Assembly: GCF_907164915.1 (NCBI RefSeq)
Contig: NC_061866.1
Location: 40,488,320 to 40,552,319 of the forward strand
DNA length: 64,000 nt
From: Impatiens glandulifera
Taxonomy: Eukaryota; Streptophyta; Magnoliopsida; Ericales; Balsaminaceae
Reading direction: 5' to 3'
Shown here: positions 22,370 through 34,823 of the stretch, piece by piece
Position numbering within the stretch: the stretch's first letter is position 1
Layout of the letters: each line of letters starts with the position of its first letter
The notes under the pieces: generated by a model
Database searches by the model: none
What the model saw: only the letters and a program-made list of their open reading frames with translations
Told to the model about the DNA's origin: nothing
Made by a program: the position numbers and the translations under genes

Positions 22370-24225
22370 GTGTCGTCTCACGGTCTCGAACTTAGGTCTA
22401 TCATGAGAATGTTGTAATTAGATTAGACGAGGGATTACTTAAGGTTATTTGATGCATTTGGTTATTTGGGATATATAATATTTACTGTTTGATATGTATT
22501 AAAGTTGATCTACATAAATACTTTTTTAATTTAATTAAAATTAAAATTAAAAATTATATATTAAATGAAAGTATTTTGTATTTTGTTTAAGAAAGTGATT
22601 TTGATTGATAAAAAAAATTGTGATGGTTAAATTATTAGTAAAAAAAGAGCGAACATCAAATTTCTTCTAAGTTCATCTTCTTAATTATTGTTTTCATTAT
22701 AATATTATGTTTAAGCTTTTGAAAAAATATCCCATCAGTTACTATTTTAGAAAGGACCAAAATTCAAAGTTAATCAAGTGATAATTGCAGAGGAATATTT
22801 CACATACACACCTTTAATTAAATTAATAGAGACATAAAAATCTTAAACTTTGATCATTGAACTATATATCATCACTTTTTGCTAAGGTATTATTGTCATG
22901 TTAATAGTTAACACCATTAATATTAATTGGACAAGATTGAAAATGGAGTCCTACCTTAATAGTAATAGTCATATCATTTCATTATTCTCATCTATAAAAT
23001 TCAATACACATGAATGATTAACTTGATCTCACAATATTCTTAATCAACATCAATCAATCTATCTGCTACTAGTTTCTTATATTGACATTAGATTACCATT
23101 GTCGATAAGCACACGTGTTTCATTCAATATCGTACTTAAATTAAAGGGTTTTGATTCCTAATTATATAATATAATCCTTCTAATTTGAACATTAGAAAAC
23201 AAAATCGTCAATTGCATACATAATGAGTTGTCAATAAGTCTATATTTATTTAGGGAATCTTTTAATTGCAATTTGCATTAGTGTATGAAAATTATTAGAC
23301 TGAACAAGTGAGTCATCACAATTATAAAAAAAATATACATAGAAAAGATAATTATAGCTCAACAGTTTCAATCAATTAAAAAAATTGTCATTATTGTATT
23401 GTAGACGTTATCCAGATAAATTAAATTAAAATCATCACAAACTTTACATATTATGAATTGAGGTAAATGGGTTAATTTCGATTTATTACTCTTCTTATTC
23501 TGTTTAAATATTACATTGTATAATATATATTACTTAAAAGTATTAGATTATTGAGATAGTATAACTATTTAATTAAATTAGTTTAATATTTATATTTATA
23601 ACAAAATCAATGGTATAACTTTACCTTAAAATTGGTATAAATGAGTAACATCGAACACATGTTACAAGAAAGGATTAAACTATTTTTATTATTATTTTTT
23701 TAAGATGTGTAATATCGTATAAGACCTCCACAAAATAGTTATTTTTACCCATTCTATAAAATAATTCTATTTTTCTAGTATTGATATTTATTTATTTATT
23801 TAATTTTTCATTAAATTTTAATTATTAAGCTTTAATTATTTTTTAATTTCAGTATATATTACTTATTTTATTTTAAAAATAAGCTTATTTAATAAATTTG
23901 TATTATTTAAATAATTAATTTTTTATTTTTAATGTTTATTTTCTAATTACTAATATCACTTATTAAATACTCATTAGTTCAACAATTAAAAAAATAATAT
24001 TATCTTTTTTATTTTAAAATAAATTAAGAAATAATACTAGTTTATATATATATTATTAATTTAAAATAATAATGTAATTATATTATTATTTATTTATTTG
24101 ATAAAATATTAATAGTATTTAAAATAATTAAAATAAATTTTAAAAAATGTTAAAATATCATTAAAGTCAATTAAAATTAATATTAAAAATCAATTACCAA
24201 AACTGCATGGAATGAAACAAGCATT
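22370..24225. other. AT-rich intergenic DNA
   Basis: No gene, RNA or transposon end was recognised. A SINE-like B box on the minus strand near 22375-22400 (TTCGAGACC) is too weak to annotate. Confidence 0.5.
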
Positions 24226-24229
24226 GACG

Positions 24230-25445
24230 TAAAAGCACTTATGGGTCATCGAGAGGAAACATGAATCACTCTGGATAAAGTGGGTCAACACCCGATTTAT
24301 GAAACACGGATCAAGCGTTTGGACTAGCAAATTAAGCAAATGTATGGATGATCGTTAAAGAAAAAATTTAAGCTAAAAAACAATATTACAGGACTTTTTT
24401 ATATTTGCTATGGAGACAAGAGAAACACATTATTTTGGCATGACTCATACTATGAGAACCAACCGCTAATTAATAAAGAGAAATTCAGAAACGTGAGGAT
24501 CATACGGGACTGCCTAGCTGCCAAGGTCAGAGACATCAAAGACAGGCTATGAAATTCGCTCCTTAGGCGAATACCGGTGGGGCGGCGCATTCTCGAATAT
24601 ATCAGCAACATCCAGTTCAACGAAATAACAGACGTACACCGATGGAAATTAAGCCGAGGAAAATGGGAAGATGATTTCAAGTAAATTGTGGAACACCATC
24701 CGAGAGAATGAGCAAACAGTAGATTGGGCTAATCTGGTTTGGTCGTCAAAAGTCATTCTGAGACACCAATTCATCATATGGCTTGCATTTCAAGTAAGGC
24801 TAAACACAAAAGATCAAGTAAATAAGTATATGAAGATCCCGGATACAAGTTGTCTATTGTGCGAAGGGAATTAAGAAACAACAAATCATCTCTTCAGGAA
24901 CTGTTCATTTGCCTCGGAGTTATGGAAGAAGTTTGCTAGAAGCATGAAAATGGTTAGCTTGCCTACATAATGGAAGGAGATCAAAAAGGAGGTCATACTC
25001 AGAGCAAAGGGGAAAAGTTTCAGGTCAAGCGTTTTCAAAAGCGGCTTAGGTACAATCGTCTACCACATTTGGCGAGAAAGGAACGCGAGTGCACTCGAGA
25101 ATAAGAAGAAGTATAGAGGAGACATGGGAGGACATAATATTCGACAGCAGCACAAACCTACAAATGCTGAGATGAGTGCCTATAACTGAGCAAAACTGGA
25201 CACTAAGTTGGAATTGGAAAATCATATTCAAAGAAGACACGAGATCATAAAACTTTTTAGTTAGATAAACGTTTTGAATTATTTATAATTTCGTTGTATG
25301 TTTGTAATTACGTAGTTTCATTAGACTGTTATGTATTAAATTTTCTTAGGTTTGTCTAGGAAAATACAAAAACTCATTTGGTTTTTTTCTCTTTTGGGAT
25401 TTTTTTTAATAAAATAACGTTAAATCGTTTCCAAAAAAAATCAAT
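24230..25445 (+). mobile_element. 5'-truncated LINE with zf-RVT end
   Basis: The segment keeps only the 3' portion of LINE pol. GDKRNTLFWHDSYYENQPLI (24411 on) is the block after the reverse transcriptase. WKLSRGKWEDDFK and, in another frame, ILRHQFIIWLAFQVRLNTKD followed by CLLCEGN..ETTNHLFRNC give the C-x2-C and H-x4-C pattern of zf-RVT. Stops and one frameshift near 24680 break it. It ends with AATAAAATAACG and an A-rich tail near 25440. Base composition is less AT-rich than its surroundings, suggesting a younger insertion. Confidence 0.85.
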
Positions 25446-25559
25446 TAACAAAGATAAAAATAAATTAAAAAATATTTTTTTTTCTTATATTAAAAAAAAT
25501 TATACTACCTACCAAACATAAAAATTATAAGCCTATACAACTTATATCATTTTTATATT

Positions 25560-26770
25560 TTTTTTAAAAACGATTTAGTGTCATTTCATTAAAAAACTCC
25601 AAAAAATAGGGAATGAGTTCAAGAAACAAAGCTAGACATACTCTAGTTTTGTTGAAATCACCAACTGAGTTTCAAACAACTGAATTACAGAACAACAAAC
25701 AATTGAATTACAAACAAGTCGTCAAACAAGAACTATTTGAACATTCTTTTTCTTGTAATGGTTTTATAGGGGATATTCCACATTTGATTGAGCTTTCAAC
25801 TGTCTTCATTAATCAAAATTCCCCTCCATATATGTATGAGAGTGTTGTCATCAGAAACAATACCATCCCATAAATTTTTTTTATTCTCTTATTCATGTTA
25901 TGAATTCTTGTATTTCTTTCTCTCTAGGTATTGTAGACCAATGTTCCAAAGTAGCATTTGAAAACATTCGCATAGAAGCTATCGCCCTTAGCCTTTTTTT
26001 ATAAACTTTATAATTTCATTCCATGTACCTGGAAAGTTAATGATATTCATATTCTAAGCAAAATTGATCCACAACATGGATACAAACGTGCACTCCCCAA
26101 ACATGTGGTCAATGCTTTCCTTTTTTACTGCTCAGTTTAGGCAATTGACATCTGAAATATTCATATACTTCTTAATTTTGTCTTTTGTCGCCAATCTTTT
26201 TCCCGAATGTCAGTCAAAGAATGAACTAGTGTCGAGGTATAACTTTTGAAGACCATACTACTTTATGTCAATTGACTATCAACTCCTTTGTTCTAATGAT
26301 CTCCCATGTTTTTCTTGCCATGAACTTTCCATTCATAACAGTATCTCAACTCTTTGTATCAGTGTTTCCATTGAATTGCACATATTATTGATTATAATTG
26401 AATTCTGACTCCTTCTGAAATACTCCTCAGAATAGAGGTGCATTTTTCTTTTTTAATATCTCTAACTAAGTACAAGAAACAATTTATTCTGACTCGGATA
26501 GATTGTAATTCCTCCCGAAGAATTATGGGATTATTCTCTAGCCATGGAATGTGCCAGAATAATATTCTCCTTTCATTACCGATTCTAAATTTCATCATCT
26601 GATATGCCTCTTCTCTGGTTCTCAGTATTTTTTTCTCTCTGATTCTCAGTATTTTTCTTCAAGGACCATACCATTCTATTTTTGATTTGGCATGTCTGTA
26701 TGCTAACTTCTCATGATTTCATAAATCTCGAATGAACCCATTGACCCATCATGATCATTTTTATATTTTT
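25560..26770 (-). mobile_element. Second LINE remnant, opposite strand
   Basis: On the minus strand the frame at 26598-26392 reads IGNERRILFWHIPWLENNPI, the same post-reverse-transcriptase block as the LINE at 24230. The 3' end, AATGAAATGACACTAAATCG plus an A-rich tail at about 25560, resembles the other copy's AATAAAATAACGTTAAATCG. The two elements therefore lie tail to tail, about 115 bases apart. Stops are frequent and no catalytic domain remains. Confidence 0.7.
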
Positions 26771-26777
26771 AACTAAG

Positions 26778-26833
<56 letters not shown>

Positions 26834-28238
26834 TAAAGTATGCTATATAGTATAAAAAAATCATATTAACATTATTACAATAATACAATTTCTTATAAGG
26901 TCGTTGTCAAAGTGAGACTTTTTATTGGATCAATTAAAATTTCGGATTTCAAATTTTAAACCTCAAAATTTGGGACTTCTTATCGTTAAAGTTATACAAT
27001 ACGAGGTATTGTTTTAACGATTTTAAATGTTATTAACTTATTATTTACGGGACATTTATAAAATAAATAGGTAAAAAAATTCATTACACTAATTTAACTA
27101 TCGAATTTCAGCGGACTAAGAGTTTTGACTACGAATTTTAAAAAATTGTTGGTTAAAACCCTAAATTTACTAAAAATCGGTAGTGAAATTAGTAACATTA
27201 ATATTTATTTATAAATGTACTTACTTAAAATATTATATATAGTCTAATTAATGATTAAGTTTCCATATTACATAAGAAATATTAAGCTTTAAATCTCAAT
27301 AAGTATGTTAGAATTTATGTTCAACTGTACACCAAAATTAATTGTAACTAGTATATATAATATATTTAACTATTTAATACTCATAATTAATTCCTGCTAG
27401 AAGTTAATACTATATATGTAACATCGACAGTTGACATGTTCGGCCTATATTAAAGCGGACCCATATAATATATATTAAATATTTAGTACAATGATTCAAA
27501 TTAAGGGACAACGTTTAATATATAAGAATATAAACCAACTAAGTTTAACAACATTTTATGATATATTTTCAATTCTTCTTAACAAATACATAGAGAAATT
27601 TAATGAAATAAACCATTTAGTAATTAGTGATTGATATAGTTTAACTAGTTTGATATGTTTTTATTTGACATAGATATTTTATTCCCGGTTAAAATAATAG
27701 TTACAAATCTTGTTGATTAGTAGGTAATAAAAATAAAATAACATTATTAATTATTACATATGGTGATTATTGAATGAATTAACTTTGTTGATTGTTATAT
27801 TATATATATATAATCGTACCAACCACATCAACTTAATTAGTGGAGCAAATTACAGCATTATATATAATTAGTATTGATATGGACAATTGAAGTTGAGATG
27901 AACCATTAAGAACTAATAATAACCAGGTGGGATAATACACACCACTAATCATTAAGTTTAGGAATGTTGCAGGAAAAAAAACATTAAAAAAAGTATAGGA
28001 ATTGGGAGCATATTATTTGTCATATACATAATGACAAAAGATTTATATATATTTTTTTAATTTCATGATGGTACTATTATAAGATATTAGGAAATTAATT
28101 TGGTAGTGTAAGTGATAAGAGTTGTGATTAAGAACGGGATAGACTATTCTAAATTTTGTAAATTAAAAAAAAAATTATTAATAAGATTGTCTAAACATTT
28201 TAAAGTAAAGATTATAAGGAAAGTTATTTTTATATGTG
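26771..28238. other. AT-rich intergenic DNA with a TA microsatellite
   Basis: A TA run covers 26782-26829. No gene or RNA was recognised in the remainder. Confidence 0.5.
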
Positions 28239-28246
28239 GTCATGAC

Positions 28247-28816
28247 TAGGGTTGCAAATGAATCAAGTCGAGCTCAAGCCAACTTGAAATCGAGCTCGAC
28301 TCGATTAAGTAGTTATTAGCTCGGCTCGAACTCGAGTTTAAACGAGTTTATAAATTTGAACTCGAACTCAACTCGACTATTATCTACAAGTTTGACTCGA
28401 CTCAAAATACTTGAATTAAACTTACATTTTCAAGATCGAGTTCGAACTCAAATTAAACTTTATTTTTAAAATGAAAATATAAAACTTCAAAATTCATATT
28501 CAACCTTAAAAATTAATGAAGATGCATTAAAGAATATAAGCCGCCTTATAGATTTTAAAGAGATGAAAATAGTATTTGTTTTAGATTTTAGGTTTTAATA
28601 TTAAAATATATATATATATATATATTATGCATTTTGAGGCTCGAAAAAAGCTCCACGTGCTACCAACCAAAATTATATGAGTTCGAGCTAGACTAAAAAA
28701 TTAAACGAGCCAACTCGAGTTCAGATCAAATATTAAACGAGTCAACTCGAACTCAACTCAAATTGGTCAAAATCAAACTCAAAAGCTTATAGCAACTTAA
28801 CTGATTTGCAACCCTA
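28247..28816. mobile_element. hAT-type MITE
   Basis: Terminal inverted repeats TAGGGTTGCAAATGAATCA and, from the right end, TAGGGTTGCAAATCAGT enclose 570 bases. Flanking octamers are GTCATGAC and ATCATAAC, 6 of 8 matching, as expected for an aged 8-bp hAT target duplication. Subterminal regions are rich in GAGCTCGA and ACTCGAACTC motifs, matching those of the larger hAT element at 29866. No coding capacity. Confidence 0.8.
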
Positions 28817-29865
28817 ATCATAACTAATGGCACATAATATATGATAATAAGTCAACCCCAAAATTATAATTGTGGCAGTTATTATAAATATTTTTATTAT
28901 ATAAAGTACTTTATTTATATATATATAACAATATAATCAATTTATAAACTACCTTCTTATATTTTCCTGTTTTTTTATAATAAAATACTTTCAACATTAT
29001 TATAATAACCATGACAAAAAAATATTATTTAATTAAATTTCCATATATAACAATATAATCCAAGAAAACTACTTTATTGTACTTTTTACTTGATAACAAA
29101 AATTCTTTCAAAATTATTATACTGAAAAAAAAATTATGTCATTAAATGGGATAAAATAACTTTATTTTATTCTAGGGAGGTTAGATTTTTAAAAAAAAAA
29201 ATCAATCATATTCAAATGAATTTATCCACCCTTTAATTAATCATATAACTCAATTTATTAATTAAAATAATAAAATATTTTCTATTTTAAATGTATATAT
29301 ATTATTATTATATATTAAAACATTTTATTTTATTATTTTATCAAAAATTTCAATCTTCTATAAATCACTATACATCAATATTTTTTAAATAAATCCTTAT
29401 CGAATAAGTTCTTATAAATATTTTAAATTATACTTCAGATCCGGTGATGTAAAATAAACTTTATTTATGTCGGTTTTTTAGTTTTTTTCCTCATCTAAAT
29501 AAATAAAATTATCTCAAATTGGTCTAAATTCTTCTTATTTTGGAGTTTCCTTCATCTTTCTTTGATCATTTATTTCCACCATGCATTTTATTTATTTATT
29601 TATTAAATAATACCCCTAACCAATATTTTGAAACATATTTATAAGTGATTTGAACCTACGGCCACAATAAACAATGTTACAGTATTTAATCAAATTAGAT
29701 TAGACTAATTTTTAATAATTATAATATAAAATTATTATATATTTTCAATATAGCATAAAATATACCGAGTTAATTTTAAACTTTAAGATCGTCATGAGAT
29801 TGTCTTTCCCGACTCAAAGGTATAATAAACCCATCTTCAATAAACTTTTTCTCAATGGTATAAGT

Positions 29866-31991
29866 TAGGGCTGAAAACGAGTCGAGTCGAGCTCGAGTAG
29901 AGGTCTACTCGAGCTCGAAAAAATTTCAACGGCTCGAACTCGAGCTCGATCGAGTATCAAAATTAAAGCTCGAGCTCGAACTCGAACTCAAAACAAGTAC
30001 TCAAGCTCGACTCGAACTCGATTAGCTTGAATTTTACCGAGCTCAAGAGCTCGGCTCGAGCTCGACTCGATTAGTTCGATTTATAGCTCGAGCTCGAGCT
30101 CGAACTCGACTCGAAACATACAAAATTAAAACATATCAACTAAATAGTTTCACACTTTCAATATATCAAAAGATCACAACAAAATGAATAAACATATAGA
30201 ATTATTCATTTCACCTAAAACATAAACATTTCATCAAAATCAAATAGAACACACAACATTACACATTAAAACATTCAACTTAAAACTTAACCATTCTAAC
30301 TAAAAATATCTAAAATCCAAAGTCCAAACATACAATATATTAAATTAGTCCAACATAAAACAACCAAACTTACTTAATCAAAACTCCAAAGTTCCCAACA
30401 TTCCAAAGTCCAAACTTACTTAATCCAAACTTTCAAAGTCCAAACTAAAAAATAACACCTTATTTGAATTCCGGAAGACAAATTTCTTGATAAGTTTTAT
30501 CTCTCTGGAAAAAACAATATATAGTTAAATTAATGTTCAAATAATAATATATGTTAACGTAAAATAAAAAATATTAAATTTTACTTACCTCGTATTTTTT
30601 TTTCACTCCATGCAAATGTCGAAGCCAATCTCCTCCACATAGAAGAACTTGCACCGTCTCTGGGAAAAGTTATGAACGATAAGAATCAATGACCCTCGTC
30701 CCAGCACTAAATGTTGCTTCGGAAGCTACCGAACTTACTGGAATAGCTAAAATATCAGCGGCCATTTTTGATAACACTGGATATTGTCGTTCGGCTTCTC
30801 TCAAATTTATCTTCTTTTTTATGCAGTTTGTACTGTGTCGCAAAAGACTTGTTGTAGACCCTTTGCATATTGATAAAAAAGAAGAGCAATGCTTGCACTT
30901 TGCCTTTTTACTTCCATCCGCCACTGTAACAGATTCAAAATCAATCCAAACACTTGAAGTTTTTCTTTTTTTATTGATACGGAAACCTTCTTTCTCATGT
31001 TCTTCTGGATCTTGATTTTTTTGTGATTCTTCCCCAGCATGCGAAACAATTGTTTCATCTTGTTGAAGTTCATCACCAATTTCATTGCTCTCAATTTCAT
31101 CTACAGCTGCTACACCATCTACGGACATAATTGATCTAAAAGCCACCAAAAAAATTCATAATATATGATGAGTTAGAATTATATCATATGACAAGGACGT
31201 AATGCAAAAACATACTTTCTAACTGTAAATATAAACGAAGCAGCATGAGAGATTACCTGTTGAAAGACCGAATATCTGTAAAAGGAACCTCATGAATGGT
31301 GTAAAGATTCTTATCTGCGTAATATTAGAAAATTTCATTAAATGAAGAGAATCTAGTTCTTTGTTGACAGATCGGAAGTATAACATATCGAATCTATGCA
31401 AGATCGAAAGATAATAAAGAAAAAATTGAAATGAAAATAAAAAAGGGGAAAACGATGAAAACCTTTCGGTGTTTTGCATTGAGCTCCTTGGTGACGTTTG
31501 CTTTCTCGTTTGATGAAAACCTAGTTCTTTGTTGGCGGCTGTCCGAATGAACTATGAAGGAGAAGAGGTTAGGGATTTTGGAGGAGAAAGGTTAGGGTTA
31601 GGGATTTTGGACTTTGGAGGAGAATGAAGAGGGAGGGTGCCCGTTAGGGATTTAGCCATTTAAGGTATAAATTTATATTTTATATTTTAATACTCATATT
31701 TTATATTTAATTAAAGTATTACAATTTTTTATATTATAAAAAGTAAATATAAAATATAAAATATAAAATATAAATTAAAAAATATATATAAAATATAAAA
31801 TATAAATTATATTAATATAAATTATATATTCGAGTAGCTCGTCGAGTACTCGAGCCGAGTATATAACTACTCGAACTCGGCTCGATTATATAACGAGTCG
31901 AGCTCGAGCATGCTCAAACTCGAGTTTGACCGAGCTCGAGTCGAGCTTTGACCGAGCTACTCGCGAGCAGCTCGTCTCATTTTCAGCCCTA
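29866..31991 (-). mobile_element. hAT transposon, internally deleted
   Basis: The ends TAGGGCTGAAAACGAGTCGAG and, from the right, TAGGGCTGAAAATGAGACGAG form a good inverted repeat. They are flanked by a perfect 8-bp target-site duplication GTATAAGT (29858-29865 and 31992-31999). Both subterminal regions are dense in GAGCTCGA-type repeats, likely transposase sites. The 2,126-base interior keeps a transposase frame on the minus strand that lacks the catalytic core. The perfect duplication points to a relatively recent insertion, moved by a full-length relative. Confidence 0.92.
30670..31128 (-). CDS. hAT transposase derivative: BED finger joined to dimerisation domain
   Basis: From ATG at 31128 the frame gives 152 residues. 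Residues 1-50 are acidic. A basic patch (NKKRKTSS) follows, then a BED-type zinc finger about residues 60-105: SSVWIDFESVT, CKHC, and H-x4-C in LLRHSTNC. After only a few residues comes the hAT C-terminal dimerisation motif (YPVLSKMAADILAIPVSSVA, SEATFSAGTRVID). The several hundred residues of RNase-H-like catalytic core normally between them are gone. The frame ends at a TAA inside the conserved RS.L segment; downstream codons still resemble the family end (GGDWLRHLHG), so the last part is lost. An AG just before the start region suggests a spliced leader. Such a protein could bind ends and dimerise but not cut. Expression is unknown. Confidence 0.75.
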   Translation of the reverse strand: MSVDGVAAVDEIESNEIGDELQQDETIVSHAGEESQKNQDPEEHEKEGFRINKKRKTSSVWIDFESVTVADGSKKAKCKHCSSFLSICKGSTTSLLRHSTNCIKKKINLREAERQYPVLSKMAADILAIPVSSVASEATFSAGTRVIDSYRS

Positions 31992-31999
31992 GTATAAGT

Positions 32000-33550
32000 G
32001 TTGTTGTACTCACCGAACCAAGTCCTCGCATCATAAAATAAAAATAATACGAGATTCGAAGTCAGTGATAACATTAAAAGGTATAACAATTTACCAAAAT
32101 GTTAATTTATCCGTGGTTTAATCAGGCTTACCCACCAACAATCACCAACCATGCACCAACTATATAAATATGTATTAAAAGACTAAGAAGTTTTCAAATG
32201 TATAACCATGATTATTTAAAATGTCATTTTCAAATAAGCGTTATCATATCACTCTAGAATATAGTTATATAGGCATGCCATTTACAATTGACATCTGTTT
32301 ACAACTCTTGATACGTAACTGCAATTGTCAGTGAGATGGCAACATATACTAAAATAAATAATAATTCCCAACATGTATAAAGGCTTATTTGATATTTGTT
32401 TTTTTTTATTTTTTTTTTATTTTTCTCCTAAAATATTATGTTTGATGAAATTTTTAAAAAAAATTGTTTTTAAAGATTAAAAGTCAAAAATATTTTTTAT
32501 TTTTAAAGAAAAATTAATTTTATATAATTAAATAAAGAATAATTTTAGTATTTAAATATATAAAATAATTAATTAGATGATTGAAATTATTGATGAAATG
32601 ATGGTTGAGTTTTAGGATTAAATTCTGAAAAAACAAAAAATATCAAACTAGCCCTAAATGATTAATTATGAGCCTATTTAAAAATGGTGTATTTTGTAGA
32701 TGTGTACCGTGTGGTGTGATTATAACTTAGAGTTTCTTTATTTATTTTAAATTTATTATTTTAAAATTATTATCTTATTATTTATTTCATTAATTAAAAT
32801 ATTAAAATATTTTTTATTTTAAAAAATAAAATTTATTTTATTTATTATATATCAATACTTTATAAAAAAAATTTCTAAAAATAATTATACTCATTCTCTC
32901 AGAATTACTATTAGTCAATATTTTTTAAATAAACATATTAATTTACAAATCTTACACATATACCCAAAATGGATTTTTTTGTTTGGTTTAGATTTATGTT
33001 TAAAATTTTATAATTTATTTCTTTTACTTCAAAATTTTATATTTTAGATGAATATATCAGTATTCTGTTTCATTTGAAATAGATCCTATTCTCTTAATTA
33101 AGATTCAAATCATTTTTTTTAATTATTATTATTATTATTATTTATTATGATATATGAAAAATATATTAAATATATTTTAATAATAATTGTGATTTTAAAA
33201 TTTGAAAAAAAAATCAACTTAATATTTTCTCAAGAAAAATATGACTAATATTGATTATAAGAGATGTGGATACAAATGTGAGATATATTTATGATTTTTT
33301 AAATTCTTGAAAAATTAAATAATTTATGAATTTCAATTTGGGTTTTTATGAAAATTTATCAACATATTTCTCAAAAAATATTTTTTAAGAACATTAACTT
33401 ACAAAAATATATTATTTTATGATTTTTTTTTGTAAGGTTTTCTTATTTTAAAAAATCATATATAAATTTATTTTTAAATAGATTATTAAATTAATAAAGG
33501 TAATTTTTAAAATAATTTTTTAAAAAATAAAACAATTTAAAGTAAAGAAG
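32000..33550. other. AT-rich intergenic DNA
   Basis: No gene. Around 32730-32950 lies sequence resembling the MITE at 34226 and parts of 29220-29430 (TTAATTAAAATATTAAAATA, ATCAATACTTTATAAA), probably members of one AT-rich MITE family. Confidence 0.45.
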
Positions 33551-33554
33551 CAAA

Positions 33555-33680
33555 TGCACAGTATGGCAATGGCGTTCGCCACGTGTAACATGATGGGCCG
33601 TCTAAGGGAAAGGTGCTATGCGGGTCCCACTTAAACTAATGAGGCCGCCGCCTCATACTACCGTTGAAGGTGGAAGTTAT
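33555..33680. promoter_or_regulatory. Isolated GC-rich island with G-box and TCP-like site
   Basis: About 125 bases of balanced composition stand out from very AT-rich DNA. They contain GCCACGTGTAAC (a G-box/ABRE core near 33580), GCGGGTCCCAC (GGTCCCAC matches the class I TCP site) and GGCCGCCGCCTC. No open reading frame lies next to it on either strand. It looks like a promoter or enhancer fragment, or the conserved end of an element. Function is inferred only. Confidence 0.35.
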
Positions 33681-34225
33681 AAATTTATAATTATTTATTA
33701 TACACATTTTTATATATTTTGTTTATTAAATTATTATGATTCAAATTTTAATCGGCTAACGATATCATTATGATTCACCAATCCAACAATCTAGATTTTT
33801 TTATTTTTTATTTTTTATATTAGAATAATTTAAGTGATTTTAAGAGTATAATTGGAAAGATGTGAGATTTTTTGGTAAAACAATTTACAATATTAATTTA
33901 TAATATATATATATATAATATTTTAGTATTTTGTTTATTAAACGAGTGATTTTACGTAAAAGATGAAGTGAAATTATGTTTGATGCAAATTACAATTATC
34001 TTTTTAAATTGTTAAAATAAGAAATTAAAGTAATTAAAGTAAAAGAAAAAATACTTTGTACGAAAATTGTGATTGAATTAGATGAAATTTTGAGAGTGAA
34101 TTTAGGATTACGATGGTCTTTGTTTTTCTATTTTGATGTCTTTGATTAGTTTGATTTGTTTTTATTGTCGTTCTCCAATTGCTCTTAATTTAAACATTTT
34201 GTATAAAACGTTAGGAATAACGTTA

Positions 34226-34505
34226 GCAAAGTTAGGCCTTGTTCATTAAGGGTTATTACAAAAATTAATTCAAAATTGAATATCATTTCACTCCCCTTTT
34301 ATCCATTATATCACTCAAATTATTAACCAAAATACTAAAATATCCTCTATTTTAAATTATTATTTTATATTTTATTTATATATATCAATACCCTTTAAGT
34401 CTTTTTACCAAAAATAATCATTATCTCCTCAAAATCATCACCTATTATTTAAATTTTCTCTCTCTTAGTTTTTTAAAAAATCCACAACCAAACAACCCCT
34501 TAGGA
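34226..34505. mobile_element. AT-rich MITE-like element
   Basis: It starts GGCCTTGTTCATTAAGGGTTAT and ends CCAAACAACCCCTTA, a loose inverted pair of the kind seen in small plant MITEs. The interior (ATTAACCAAAATACTAAAAT, ATATCAATACCCTTTAA) resembles 29220-29430, 32730-32950 and 46500-46640. Target duplications were not resolved. Confidence 0.4.
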
Positions 34506-34519
34506 ATGGTTGTTTATTA

Positions 34520-34786
34520 ACCTAATTAATATTAATTTTTTTTATCTTCCTAGTTAAGATGATAGCGATAATGGTTGAAAATTAGAATGATAGAATAATA
34601 TTATAACTTAACCAAATGAGCCTGAAATAGGAGACTAATACCGTATTCAAATTCATATCAAGTTTGATATTTTATGTTTTGTGCATTTCTTTTTTTGTTG
34701 GTCATCGATGTATTAAGTTAAATCTGTAAAAAAAAATTGTCGTAACTTATTTTTAACTGGTTTGTTTTTCAAATGAAAGTTTTCTC

Positions 34787-34823
<37 letters not shown>

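Noticed and set aside
29640..29700. SINE-like B box on the minus strand (GTAGGTTCAAATCA)
   Set aside because: Single weak box with no matching ends.
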